Shown here in pieces: positions 10,474 to 20,258 of a DNA stretch of 64,000 nucleotides. The notes beneath the pieces are model-generated. The model had not been told where the DNA came from, did no database searches, and saw only the letters and a program-made list of their open reading frames with translations. The position numbers and the translations under genes were made by a program. The stretch comes from Teratosphaeria epicoccoides (Eukaryota; Ascomycota; Dothideomycetes; Mycosphaerellales; Teratosphaeriaceae). Every line of letters begins with the position of its first letter. The stretch's first letter is position 1. The stretch covers positions 62,001-126,000 of the forward strand of contig JADDMT010000016.1 of assembly GCA_021401465.1 (NCBI GenBank), in the 5' to 3' direction.

Positions 10474-10908
10474 TCAACCCACCGCACCGCCCCTCCCTAC
10501 AGCGCTCGGCCTATCCCTCAGTATCTCGACCACATCCCCAATCGCCACCTCAAACGCATCCTTCACCTCCAGACTCGAAACCTGCATCCACCCCAGCGCC
10601 GCACTCACCTTCCTCTCCGCAAGCGCCTTCGCCTCACCCTTCTCCACCTGCTCCTGCGACGCCGTGAATCCGATCCCTGGACCACCAGGAAACATGAACG
10701 GGTCGTCAAGGTCACCTGTCACGCTCCTGCGTACCTCTTCGATACTTGCGTCTCTATACGCATCCAGACCAAAGAGCAAGCATGCAGCTGTCCTCAATGC
10801 GACGGGCTGCAAGGTCTCGCCCGCGGCTTCGAAGAAGTGGATCGCTTTGATGATGTTGGTGAGAGCCCAGTCCGCTTCGTTGCCTGTGAAGGGGATTGTG
10901 AAGGGCAT
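10474..10908 (-). CDS. small hypothetical protein
   Basis: A 144-residue protein if started at the internal ATG (10908, MPFTIPFTGNEADW); a longer in-frame start exists at 10965. I do not recognise it. It has an amphipathic first half (WALTNIIKAIHFFEAAGE, then a hydrophobic AACLLFGLDAY) and a helical second half (KALAERKVSAALGWMQV). There is no signal peptide. A decayed relative lies immediately upstream on the same strand (about 11211-11600), sharing the AERx5ALGW segment. This suggests a local duplication and makes a real gene more likely. Confidence 0.5.
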   Translation of the reverse strand: MPFTIPFTGNEADWALTNIIKAIHFFEAAGETLQPVALRTAACLLFGLDAYRDASIEEVRRSVTGDLDDPFMFPGGPGIGFTASQEQVEKGEAKALAERKVSAALGWMQVSSLEVKDAFEVAIGDVVEILRDRPSAVGRGGAVG

Positions 10909-11210
10909 GGTGACTGCTGATGTTCTGATCTGAGAAACGTGGCGAGCATATATGGTTGCCCGCACTCAAAGCAGCCGACAGCATTCTTTGCTATCCGATG
11001 GCGCCCCTTCAGATGTAGCAAACTGCCCACAAACACTCAGACAGTCCTTTCGTCTCTTCAACCTAGAATTTTGGCTAACGGCCCACACAATGCATCTGAC
11101 CTTGCTGGCGCAAGAGCGCTCGCGCCCACAGGACGGATCAAGAAGGGGCGAGACCGCAAAACGCCACGAACGTCAAATCACTGCCGCAGCTTGAACCACG
11201 GTCGAGAATT

Positions 11211-11602
11211 CTACTGAGCAACCGCAAGACATGATGACCGCTTTATACCCGACCACCACCAACCGCTCTCTTCCAACGATCGCTTCAACCCCTCGTCAAC
11301 CACCTCAATCCACCCTAACGCCATCCCGAAATGCCTCTCCGCCTTTGCTCTCGCGTATCTGCACTTTCGCGTCCTCTGATCAGCGTCCCCATCTGGAAAC
11401 AAGGAAGGGGTGTTGACCTGACCATTGACATCCCTTCTAGAGAGCACGTAAAAGTACTACCTATAACAACCGAACCCCGCCCCCCCCCTTTTTTGAAAAT
11501 TAAAACCTGCCATCGCCCTGCAAGCCTCAAACTCGTGCCTTTCCCCGAACCCTTCATTGGCAAAGAAGACTGCATCGGCACCAACTTCCCCTTAAACGGC
11601 CT
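11211..11602 (-). pseudogene. possible decayed copy of the 10474-10908 gene
   Basis: On the minus strand, a frame ending at 11211 reads FPDGD, then AKAERHFGMALGWIEVVDEGLKRSLEE. This parallels FPGGP, then ALAERKVSAALGWMQVSSLEVKDAFE of the neighbouring gene. Further upstream, in a different frame near 11510-11590, ADAVFFANEGFGERHEFEACRAM resembles its IHFFEAAGETLQPVALRTAA region. The two parts are separated by a frame change and a C/G homopolymer run (11476-11492), and an in-frame TAA lies just before the first part. I read this as a duplicated copy that has lost its frame. Similarity was judged by eye and is modest. Confidence 0.35.
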
Positions 11603-12098
11603 CCGGGGCTACAGCCACGCTGCCAGCTCGAGCAGAACATGCGGAATTTATTCATAGCAAGAGTCCCAGCGAACACGAGGTGCCTGCTTGCGCTTTGTCC
11701 TGACGGGAGACCTAATGTAGGACCGTAGCCGCACGAGCGAAATAAGTGCTTTCTATCGGTAGCAAGCGCCGAAGGCACCGGGACGAGTGAGAGAGGTAGC
11801 TCATATCTGACTCTGACCGTCTCGGCGTGGGAAGGGTGTCGCACATGCACGCAGAGTGCGGCTGATCAGACAGCTGTGAGAAACCTAGGGCTGGCGAGAT
11901 GCTTTCGATAGCCGCTCGCGAAATTTGTCCAACGAACGAGAAGACCTCGTGCGAAAAGGATGAGGTGTAGTAGCCTGTAGATTCCCTTCCTGATACCTCG
12001 TAGCGCAACAACAATGTCGGTGACCCTGGCGTCCCAACATCCAGGTACTTCCTCTGGCCCAGCACGCCATGGTGATACTCCTCCTCTCCGCCGACACG
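11603..12098. other. intergenic, no feature seen
   Basis: About 500 bases between the decayed small gene and the 3' end of RAD54. No reading frame with protein-like content was found on either strand. Confidence 0.4.
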
Positions 12099-14573
12099 CT
12101 AATGGCTAATATACTGAAACACCGCACTAACATCACTCTCCTGACACTCCTGCCTCAACAACAAATCCTGGATCCTCCCCATCGGCCCCTCGGCCCCATC
12201 ATTCACCATATGATTCCAGCTACTCGTGTCTCCATACAACATCGCCGGCGCCTTGATCACCTGCCTCCCCTCCTTGCACCTCTTGCACTTGAACTTATCA
12301 TGCGTATCGCTTCTCGTCCCCGGCTTGTACTGGAACAACTCTCTCAGATTGTCCAGACTGAAATGCCTCTCCACGTCCTCGGCACTGTCGACGACACAGG
12401 AAGAGAGGGATTGTTTGTGGGATTGTCTCTGGAAGATCTTCTCTTCGATCGTGCCAGTGGCAATGAAGCGGTAGACAAAACAATCCTTCTTCTGCCCGTC
12501 ACGCCACACGCGGGCGAGGGCTTGCTGATCGGCTGCTGGATTCCAGTCCGGATCGAAGAGGACGAGGCGGTTGGCGCCGATGAGGTTCAGACCGCAGCCG
12601 CCGGCTTTGGAGGAGAGGAGGAAGACGAATTCGGGTCCTTCGGGGTCGTTGAACTTGTCGACGAGTTTTTGGCGTTTGTTGACGTTCATCGTTCCGTCCA
12701 GACGTAAGCATCCGTAAGAGCGATTGCGGCACAATTTCTCAAAGACGTCGAGGGTCTGAGTGTAGTTTGAGATCAGCACGATCTTGTCGTTCGTGTCTTG
12801 ACGCATGCGAGCGAGCATGCGGTCGAGGACCTGCATTTTGCCCGAGTACCAGGGCTTGACTTCGCGGTCACGGCCGCGGGCGTCTTTGGGCACAAAGTCT
12901 TCTGGGAACATGCCTTCGCAGCCGGGGAGATCGTCTGGGAGGTTCAGAAGGTCGGGGTGGTTGCAGAGCTTTTTGAGGAGGCCGATGGCTTTGAGTGGTT
13001 GGGAGCCTTTGCCGCGGAGGAGAGATTGGATTTCGGGTGATTTGATGAAGTAGTTGTAGAGGTCTAGTTGGAAGGGTGCGAGGTTGCAGAAGACGACGTG
13101 CTCGTACTTGACGGGGAGGTATTTGGAGAGGATGTCGTTGGTGCGGCGGATGATGAATTTGTTGACGAGTGTTAGGAGCTCGGCAAGGCGTTCGTTGCCT
13201 TTCTGCACGTCTGCATCGCTTCCGTCGGCGTCACGGCCACGAAGGATGGGTATCTCGTATTGCTTGCGGAATTCTTGGTGTGTACCAAGGTATCCTGGAT
13301 TTGCGAAGTTGAGCAGCGCGAAGTATTCTGAGAGATCATTCTGAATGGGTGTGCCGGACAAGATGACGCGCTTCTTGACATTCAGACCATTTAGCGCTTC
13401 GAACGTCTGAGACTCGCCGTTCTTGAGACGATGTCCTTCATCGCAGAGCATAAGGCCAATCGGTGTGCCTGCTAGCTCTTGCACGTAGAGGCGAAGAGTC
13501 TCGTAAGACACGATGAGGACAGGGCGAACGACGGCTCGACCAGTAGCTGAAGCCCACTGTCGCATCTGGATCGTCAATTCCTCCTTGGAAGCTTTCCCAT
13601 CGACAGCAAACGGGTTGATGGCATCCGGGCCGAGCCACTTGACGAGCTCGTTGGCCCAGTTGCGGACCAGACTGGATGGGCATGCAATCACGCACTTCTG
13701 GATGGTGCCTCTGCCAGCGTCGGGTGACTGCTTGAGCAGTGTCCACATCAGGGTGATGCATTGCAGCGTCTTGCCCAACCCCATCTCGTCTGCCATGATG
13801 CAGCCCTGCGCATGTTCGTCAAGCAAACCAGTCGTACATCGGTAGAGGAATTTGACCCCCTCGACCTGATGAGGCCTGAGGACCTTGGCTAGCCGTGGAT
13901 CAATCACAACCGGCACTTTCGGTCGCTCGTCCTTGTCGACCTTCTTGATGCCCAAGATGTCAGCCAGACTCTTGTGCATAGGACCCTGCTCTTCTTGCTT
14001 CTCCTCCTGCACCTGCGACCCGCTCGCCTGAACCTTCAGCGCCTCTTCCGCCGCCTTCTGCTCCGGCTTCCCATCGACCGTCGGATCGTAGAGGACAATG
14101 GCGAATTCGCCGCTGGGATCATGCAGTGGCTTGGCGACGAAGACTGCACCTTGTCGCAGGCCTAACAGCGGTGGCGGACGCGAGCTGTTGTACCCCCCCG
14201 CATCCTTGTTCTTCAACGGCACACTGAAGCGCGCTCGCATCATGACCTCCTTGTCCTTGGGCTTGAACACGGGGAATCGGTTGATGTCCCTCGTCGCGAG
14301 CGCCAGACGGTCATCGTTGCTGTAGGGTCTGTCCTCCTCCGTGCTGCCATCGCCGCCCGCGCCCCCATCTCCGCCCCCGCCCCCGCCGGAGTAGTCGACC
14401 TTCCGTCTCTTCCGCCTCGGCTTCTCTGACACTCGAGTCGGCGTGTTCGACCCCGGACACCTGAACGGCTTGATCAGGCGGTCAGCTGATTGCGGTGTGC
14501 CGCCGTACAGTCGACCTCGAGGCTTGTGTGCGATCTGCGAGGGCGGAACGTTCTCCTTGTCCGCGACGACCAT
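12099..14573 (-). CDS. RAD54: Rad54 recombination ATPase/translocase
   Basis: A Swi2/Snf2 DNA translocase that works with Rad51 in homologous recombination, promoting strand invasion and branch migration in the nucleus. The start at 14573 (MVVADKENVPPSQ) is preferred; an upstream in-frame ATG at 14660 would add 29 residues with no family support. The N-terminus carries the Rad54 signature RGRLYGGTPQSADRLIKPF and a basic stretch (RRKRRK). Helicase motifs are intact: motif I DEMGLGKT, motif II DEGH, SGTPIQNDLSEYF, and the C-terminal lobe with DPDWNPAADQQALARVWRDGQ. The 824-residue length fits fungal Rad54. A glycine-rich run in the N-terminal region is of low complexity. There are no introns. 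Confidence 0.95.
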   Translation of the reverse strand: MVVADKENVPPSQIAHKPRGRLYGGTPQSADRLIKPFRCPGSNTPTRVSEKPRRKRRKVDYSGGGGGGDGGAGGDGSTEEDRPYSNDDRLALATRDINRFPVFKPKDKEVMMRARFSVPLKNKDAGGYNSSRPPPLLGLRQGAVFVAKPLHDPSGEFAIVLYDPTVDGKPEQKAAEEALKVQASGSQVQEEKQEEQGPMHKSLADILGIKKVDKDERPKVPVVIDPRLAKVLRPHQVEGVKFLYRCTTGLLDEHAQGCIMADEMGLGKTLQCITLMWTLLKQSPDAGRGTIQKCVIACPSSLVRNWANELVKWLGPDAINPFAVDGKASKEELTIQMRQWASATGRAVVRPVLIVSYETLRLYVQELAGTPIGLMLCDEGHRLKNGESQTFEALNGLNVKKRVILSGTPIQNDLSEYFALLNFANPGYLGTHQEFRKQYEIPILRGRDADGSDADVQKGNERLAELLTLVNKFIIRRTNDILSKYLPVKYEHVVFCNLAPFQLDLYNYFIKSPEIQSLLRGKGSQPLKAIGLLKKLCNHPDLLNLPDDLPGCEGMFPEDFVPKDARGRDREVKPWYSGKMQVLDRMLARMRQDTNDKIVLISNYTQTLDVFEKLCRNRSYGCLRLDGTMNVNKRQKLVDKFNDPEGPEFVFLLSSKAGGCGLNLIGANRLVLFDPDWNPAADQQALARVWRDGQKKDCFVYRFIATGTIEEKIFQRQSHKQSLSSCVVDSAEDVERHFSLDNLRELFQYKPGTRSDTHDKFKCKRCKEGRQVIKAPAMLYGDTSSWNHMVNDGAEGPMGRIQDLLLRQECQESDVSAVFQYISH

Positions 14574-14887
14574 ACTGTGCGTGGCGGTGTAGGTGCACTG
14601 CGACGCGATGCTTCGCGTATGCAGGACTGTCAGTGGCAGAATCGCCACGCGACGCGGCACTAAGAAACGCGCTAAGCTCGCGGATCACATGACTGTGTCT
14701 CGAGGATACATGTAAGTTGTCTGCGCAACTCTGCTACACTCTCTATCGGCATCTTAGCCTCGCATCAGTGTCGTGGTCTTTCAGCGTCGCCGAGACGACC
14801 ACATAGCCCTGCGGACCAAATCTGCTACATGGAGGGTTGCTCCCTTGACCAACTCTCGTTACTCTCTACACTGCTCACAAAGCGTAT

Positions 14888-15299
14888 TCAATGGCTGCAA
14901 AACGCCTTTCCGTTATTCGGGTTGCCAGCTTGATCAATCGGGCTGCATTCGCCGTTGAGGTTTCTGCACGGGTTGGACTATAACAGCATTTGTTGATCAG
15001 CGGTACTACAACGCTTCCGGGCCTCTGAGCACCACAAGAGACTCGCTTTCGGGCTGCCACGGTGTCTCACTTACCGCGAGGCAAGCATGCGGCTTACCTC
15101 CAAGCTTTTTGCGGTCGGCGTTAGGGTAGCAGGTGCCGATATCGTCGCGCCGTTCTCCTACGCTGCACGTCTGTTCAAAGAAATCCAACGTGGTTAGCTG
15201 CCTGTCCTCGTGCTGGATATAAAGGTCGAACAGGCATACCCAGCCGTCTTTTGCGGAGACTGCACCCCCGAAGAGTCCCAAGAGCATGATAGCCTTCAT
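14888..15299 (-). CDS. small secreted cysteine-rich protein (effector-like candidate)
   Basis: My splice model has exon 1 at 15299-15075 and exon 2 at 14977-14888, with a 97-nt intron (GTAAGT donor, TTATAG acceptor, phase 0). This gives 104 residues. The first 16 residues are a clean signal peptide (MKAIMLLGLFGGAVSA). The mature part has seven cysteines: WVC, QTC, GTC and HAC in exon 1, NPC, GEC and FC in exon 2. Exon 2 ends with GKAFCSH. The frame that reads on through the intron shows no such pattern, which supports splicing. It would be exported. Small cysteine-rich secreted proteins are often host- or microbe-directed, but the function of this one is unknown. It shares an intergenic region with RAD54 upstream. 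Confidence 0.6.
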
Positions 15300-16874
15300 T
15301 GTAGCAGTGCACTTCTGTCCTGGTCTTTGGGTATTGAGATCTCGCGGCACTGCTTCACTGTCCCTACATCGATAACAAAGGAGAAAGTCTTATAGACTTC
15401 TGTGCGCAATGATTTGGGACAATGATTTCGCGGTCTAGATAGCGTCTTAATTTGTAGTCGATCAAACACCGCCCAGACATCGACTCAGGGACAATGATTT
15501 CGCGGTCTAGATGGTGTCTTATTGACTCAAGGTCGATCAGACACCGCCCAGACATCGACTCAGGGCACAGCAGACTTTGACTGACCAACAGCATCTTAGA
15601 TCTCACAGGCAAAGTCTCTGGCCGGCATAGGCAGTATTCCGAGAGGTCCGTCTGGATGGTATGTGAACGACGATGATAGGCAAAATTTCTGTGTAGCATG
15701 GTAAACAGCGGCGAGGATACGTGGATCGCGAACAGGACCCGAACGACAGTCAGGTCTACAAGAAATGTCATGCCGCCGTAACTACTTAATTCAGGCTGAC
15801 TCCCAAGCAGCAGGGAACGGCTTGCATGAACTGGATCTCAGCAAATATGTGCTCAGGCTGTTGCAGTCAGGATAGCGGTCCATAATGTAAGCGGCATTGT
15901 TCGAGACTCGATGTGCAGCAGCGTGCGAGCCCTCGTGGCCCGTTCAAGCTCGTGACGGTCGTGCAAGCTGCCATCCAATACATACGATCCACTGCCGCTA
16001 TCTGCAGTCCGGTTCCGGTGGTATCGTCCTTGACGATGCACAACGATCGACCAAGAGCTAGACTTCTCCGATCATGCCACAAAGCAATGGCGCATCCCAA
16101 ATAGCGGGCAGCATGTTTTCCCGGTGACGCTGAAGCGCTCATGGGCTCGTAAGGGTGATTGAAGTTTCGGAGCGTCAGGCGTAGCTCAGTGTCTGTAGGG
16201 TTGTTGCTAGTACTCCTTGTGTCGCTCATCGCCACATATCGAGCGCTCATTGTTGATATCTCCGATGAAGGCTAGATGCATTTCGGGCAAACATCGTTGA
16301 CTCGAAAAGACGATCGTAGCGCAGGCGTAGCCGGAAGCAGAGAGATTTTGCGGCTGGATCATTTCCTAGGTGATGGCTGCATGAGGAGCGGCAGACAGCC
16401 TCCAGAAACCGGCGTGTACGCGGACGGGTCTTCTGATCGTGCGTGTCTTTGGGCTGGGCTGGAGTGGTGTTCTTGCAAGTGCACTCAAAGTCAAGTCGTC
16501 TGTCGTCGCGTGGAAGCATGAGCGCAGTGATGGGAGGAGTACATCGAAGGGGACGAAGCAGGAGATATCTCCTACTGCCTTACGGTCACATGCTTTGAAG
16601 ACGACTCAACACGAGGAAGCAGAGTTCGTAGTTAGCAATAAATGCACCATCAGCCCCATGTCAACTGGATCATCTGGGCATGACTCGTCTGTGGAAGGAG
16701 TGAGTCATGTCTTCGGCCTTTCCCACAGCTACATGCAACATTGTGCAGGACAAATTGCCTCTCCACGACTTTTGATCGCGTCTCCAACACCGCGCGACAG
16801 TGATCTGCACCTCCATCACCACCCATTGACATTTCTATACGTCCGCAACGCTGGTCGCATGAATACCTACCACC
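15300..16874. other. intergenic stretch with a tandem duplication
   Basis: About 1.6 kb with no supported gene. It contains the 72/75-bp direct repeat described separately, and the promoter of SSR4 at the right end. Short frames on both strands have no conserved features. Confidence 0.45.
15416..15562. repeat. two-copy tandem direct repeat (72 and 75 bp)
   Basis: Copy 1 (15416-15487) and copy 2 (15488-15562) both begin GGGACAATGATTTCGCGGTC and end CCGCCCAGACATCGACTCA. They differ by a few substitutions and a 3-bp length change in the middle. Confidence 0.9.
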
Positions 16875-19147
16875 ATGCAGCATCCTTATCATGGCGTCGC
16901 GCAGCCTCTGGTATGTACCCCCCTCTCCTTCCCCTCTCCGCCCCGCCGGCCTATCATCTCACCTGTCGCGCACGCCCAGCTAACACATCTCCCCGCTAGC
17001 AAAACCACGTCCATCTCATCTCCGGCCACCGCTACCCCATCATGCAGCACCTGTCCCTCGAGCAGGCCTATCGCTACCTCGTCGATGTCACCCAGATCGT
17101 CAAGCAGCTGGCGTCGATGTCGTGGCAGTACGTCCAGGCCCCTCCCGACGGCACCATCTGGCTCGAATGGCTTGCGCCGGAGCGCATGCACCCTGGCAGC
17201 CGCTTCCCCTCTGATGGCTACGTGTGGGCCGACGACGAGCAAGTATTTCGCCAAGACTTCAACGGATACACCATCGAGGTCTGCAGCCATAATGTCGGCT
17301 TCAGACCCGGTGTCGACCAGGTCGCGAGCCATGCCCGGACAAGATACCATTTTGTGGCCAAGAGCCCTCAGCTGAACGCTGCTATGCCCGACCAAAGCCT
17401 GTGGATCGTGCACTATCATGAGACCCGCGGCCAGCCATTGCCAACCGCTCAGGTCCCATTCACACCACAGATGCACCAGGTCTTCAATGAGCGGAGGTGG
17501 CTGGAGAGTCAAGGCCGCCTGGAGAGGAAGGACTTTATGCTGCATGACCGCGCGAGCTGGCCCATGATTACCGTCCCCAACAGTGGCGGAGGTCATCCAG
17601 GCATGCACCCTGGTGCGCGTGGCGCCATGCAGCAGCCTGGCTTCTATCCGTCCGCCCAAAGGCCAGGCTACCCGCAGTATTATCCTCAAGGACAGGCTGG
17701 TGGTCAGGGACAGCCGGCGCCAAAGCGACAGAGACCGAATCAGTCGATCAGTGGGCCCAGTGCGGATGGCGTGCTTGACACGACTATTGAAGACGAGGAG
17801 AACACTACCATGGGCGACTTCTTTGACCACTTGACGCCGCGGGATATCAGCATGACTCGATATACCCAACATCACCGGTGGATGGAAGAGGTCTTTTCGT
17901 CACCATATGCCTCGCGCCAGATTGTGCCCACTGATCTCGGTTTGGGGCTGATGGGCGAGTTGAAGGGTCTCACCGAAGGGATTCTCGAGCCACCGAATAT
18001 GGATCTCAACCTGGAGACCGACAAGCCAGCCAAGCCAAAGGAAGCAGAGCCATTCACTGCGCTCAAGAAAGAGCAGATCGAGGAGTTTAATCAACGAGTC
18101 GAGAAGCATCTTGAAGAAGGCCAGGCAGAAATTGAGCGCATGAAGGCTGAGCACGCTGCCAAGATGGCTGAATGGAAAAAGTCGAACAAGATTATGGAGG
18201 CTGAGAAGCGTCTGAGGTATGCCACGTGGAAGGGTCACGAGGCTGCGGTTCCAGCGTTCCGACTCGATGCGCCAGAGGTCATCGCTGCACAGGCGAATGG
18301 TGGGGCTGAGTACGTCGAAGATATCCTCAAAGAGGTCGAGGAATCCCTCGGCGTCAAGGTCACCACCCACAAGGATGTCAATCTAGTCGAGAAGGGCGGT
18401 TTGACTGAAGGGGAGCAACCACCTGCAAAGGCGCAAGAGGCCTCGAAGCCGATGCCACCGCAGCAGATACAGCCGCGGGCCGCCCAGAATATCCCGAATG
18501 CGCAAAACGGTGGCTTCGCCGGCACATATCATTCCGATCCTATGGCCAAGCCTGTTCCTCCCGCCGCAGCGACCAAGCCCATGGCCACGCAGTCGCAGAC
18601 TGGTACTCCTCAGCCACAGACACAGGGACTCACGCCACAAGTCCCTGCTGGCGACCTGCATGACGCGATGATGGTCAACATGGACGGCATGGACGTCGAC
18701 TTGCCAGCAGATGAGTTCAATTTTGACGAAGCTGCTGGTCTTGACAACCAAGAGGACGTTATGATGCCAACTGGAGGTATTGATGTCAACGCGCCGACCC
18801 AGAACGCTTCAGCAGCCGAACAAATTGGTGCGACTCATCATCAGGCGCAGCAGCAGCAGCAGCCGCAACAACCCGACAACCTGGACCCATCTACGGCACT
18901 GGGCGGCACTGACGGTGGCGACGAGACAGGCATGTTCGACCCAGGCTCTGTTGATAACACCTTTGGCGACCTCACGAACATCGAAGGTCTCGGTGACGGC
19001 GACAACGGGGACGGCTTGATCGACTTCGGCGGAGGCGACGACCCGGGGATGGGCAGTGAATTTGCCGATGCATTTGGGGATAATTTGGGCATGGGTGACA
19101 GCCAGGGCGGGCAAGGTGCAGGCGACAACGAGGGGCAGGGCAATTAG
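16875..19147 (+). CDS. ssr4: SWI/SNF and RSC complex subunit Ssr4
   Basis: A chromatin remodelling subunit found in fungal SWI/SNF and RSC complexes. Exon 1 (16875-16910) encodes MQHPYHGVAQPL. An 89-nt intron (GTATGT..GCTAG) leads to exon 2 (17000-19147), which opens QNHVHLISGHRYPI. This gives 727 residues. The N-terminal Ssr4 domain covers about residues 1-370, including AYRYLVDVTQIVKQLASMSW, RRWLESQGRLERKDFMLHDR and the TPRDISMTRYTQHHRWMEE block. A charged helical region (QIEEFNQRVEKHLEEGQ) and then a long Gln/Pro/Gly/Asp-rich tail follow. The TAG stop at 19145-19147 is followed by about 107 more codons in the same frame with one further TAG (see separate entry). Identity is firm; the exact C-terminus is open. 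Confidence 0.9.
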
Positions 19148-19468
19148 AACCTCTCTGACCTCTACGCCGGGCATTCTGTGGCGGACGAGGGCCAGGCCGA
19201 TCAGCAGAACTTCTCTGACCTCTACGTCAGAGACGATATGACAAACGAAGGGCAGGGTAACTAGAACCTCTCTGACTCTTACATCAGAGATGACATGACG
19301 AACGAGGAACTGTCGGCTGCGCTGGCGAATCTGAACACGTGGCGGTATGAGCAGCGCGCCCGTGACCTTCTAGCGGGGATTGATGACTGCCAAAAGCAGC
19401 TGGCGCTCGAGGAGCAGAGGAGGCGATGCTTTTTGGCGGCTAGTGAAAATATATTGCAAAGGCTTTGA
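19130..19468 (+). other. in-frame extension of ssr4 beyond its amber stop, with 57-60 bp coding repeats
   Basis: The ssr4 frame stays open after TAG 19145-19147, apart from a second TAG at 19262-19264, until TGA at 19466-19468. Three related units of 19-20 codons start at 19130, 19187 and 19247. Each reads EGQ, two residues, then TAG (units 1 and 3) or CAG (unit 2), then N-L/F-SD-L/S-Y. The last 50 codons (from MTNEELSAALANLNTW) form a likely amphipathic helix rich in Gln, Arg and Glu. This could be a former coding tail cut off by a CAG-to-TAG change that was duplicated, a read-through tail, or a separate small ORF starting at ATG 19295. The minus strand shows nothing better. Confidence 0.6.
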
Positions 19469-20258
19469 AGCGGTGCTCTGGCTGATGTCGCGGGGGCTTT
19501 GAGGACGGGGTGTGGTGCGTGGTGAGAAGCACTTCCTCGCTTTGAGGGCGGGATGTTCGCCTGCTGGGTCGGAGGGTTTGTGCTCTCTCGCGAGGTCGTG
19601 GCGGTGCTGAGGTTGGCGATATGGACGTTGAGACGACACGGAGTAGGTGGGGCCAAGGGAGGCTCGGTAGCATGGACGTCTAGCTCAATCTTGGGGAATC
19701 GAGGTTGGGAGCAGAAGGGGCTATTAATGTCTCTGTATGAAAAACTCTGTATTAGTACTCTCGATCCCAAGGTCGGAGCATGGCTGATTATGCTCCTGTC
19801 CACTTCTATCGTCATGCCCGCTTGATGCGGTGGTCTATGAGGTCAAAGGTATTGGACGTGAGATCAAGTAATTGCTTTAAGGTTGGCTGATTCCCCTTTT
19901 GACAAGCCAACGCCCCACCCTCTGGCGCTCTGCACAGCACACAGTCGCCCTCGTCCCAAGATCTTCGTCTTCTACCCCCGAGCGTCCCCGGAACAGTCTG
20001 CTCTCTGCTATCCAAGCCCACACGTCGTCTTGTCCCGCTCTCGAGCTCTCACGGAACAGCACTGCCCATGCTCTGGAGAAGAACTGCCCAAGCCCTGTGT
20101 CATCGAACTCACTTCCCATCCGAGCCTTCACGAACCAGTCCACCCGAACCAACTGCCGAAGCCCTTCATCAATCTTCCTTCCAAGCTCTCACGGAATAGT
20201 GCCCTCTCCCCCCATCCCAGGAAGCCGGCCCAAGCCCCCACCCCTCATACCCTTCCCC
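19469..20258. other. intergenic, convergent gene ends
   Basis: The space between the ssr4 tail and the 3' end of the RRM gene. Pyrimidine/proline-like long frames at 19883-20530 (plus strand) are C-rich composition artefacts that run into the RRM gene. Confidence 0.4.

Noticed and set aside
16889..17875. Minus-strand open frame of 328 codons
   Set aside because: Antisense to ssr4, whose frame, splice sites and domains are clear. The opposite frame has no recognisable content.
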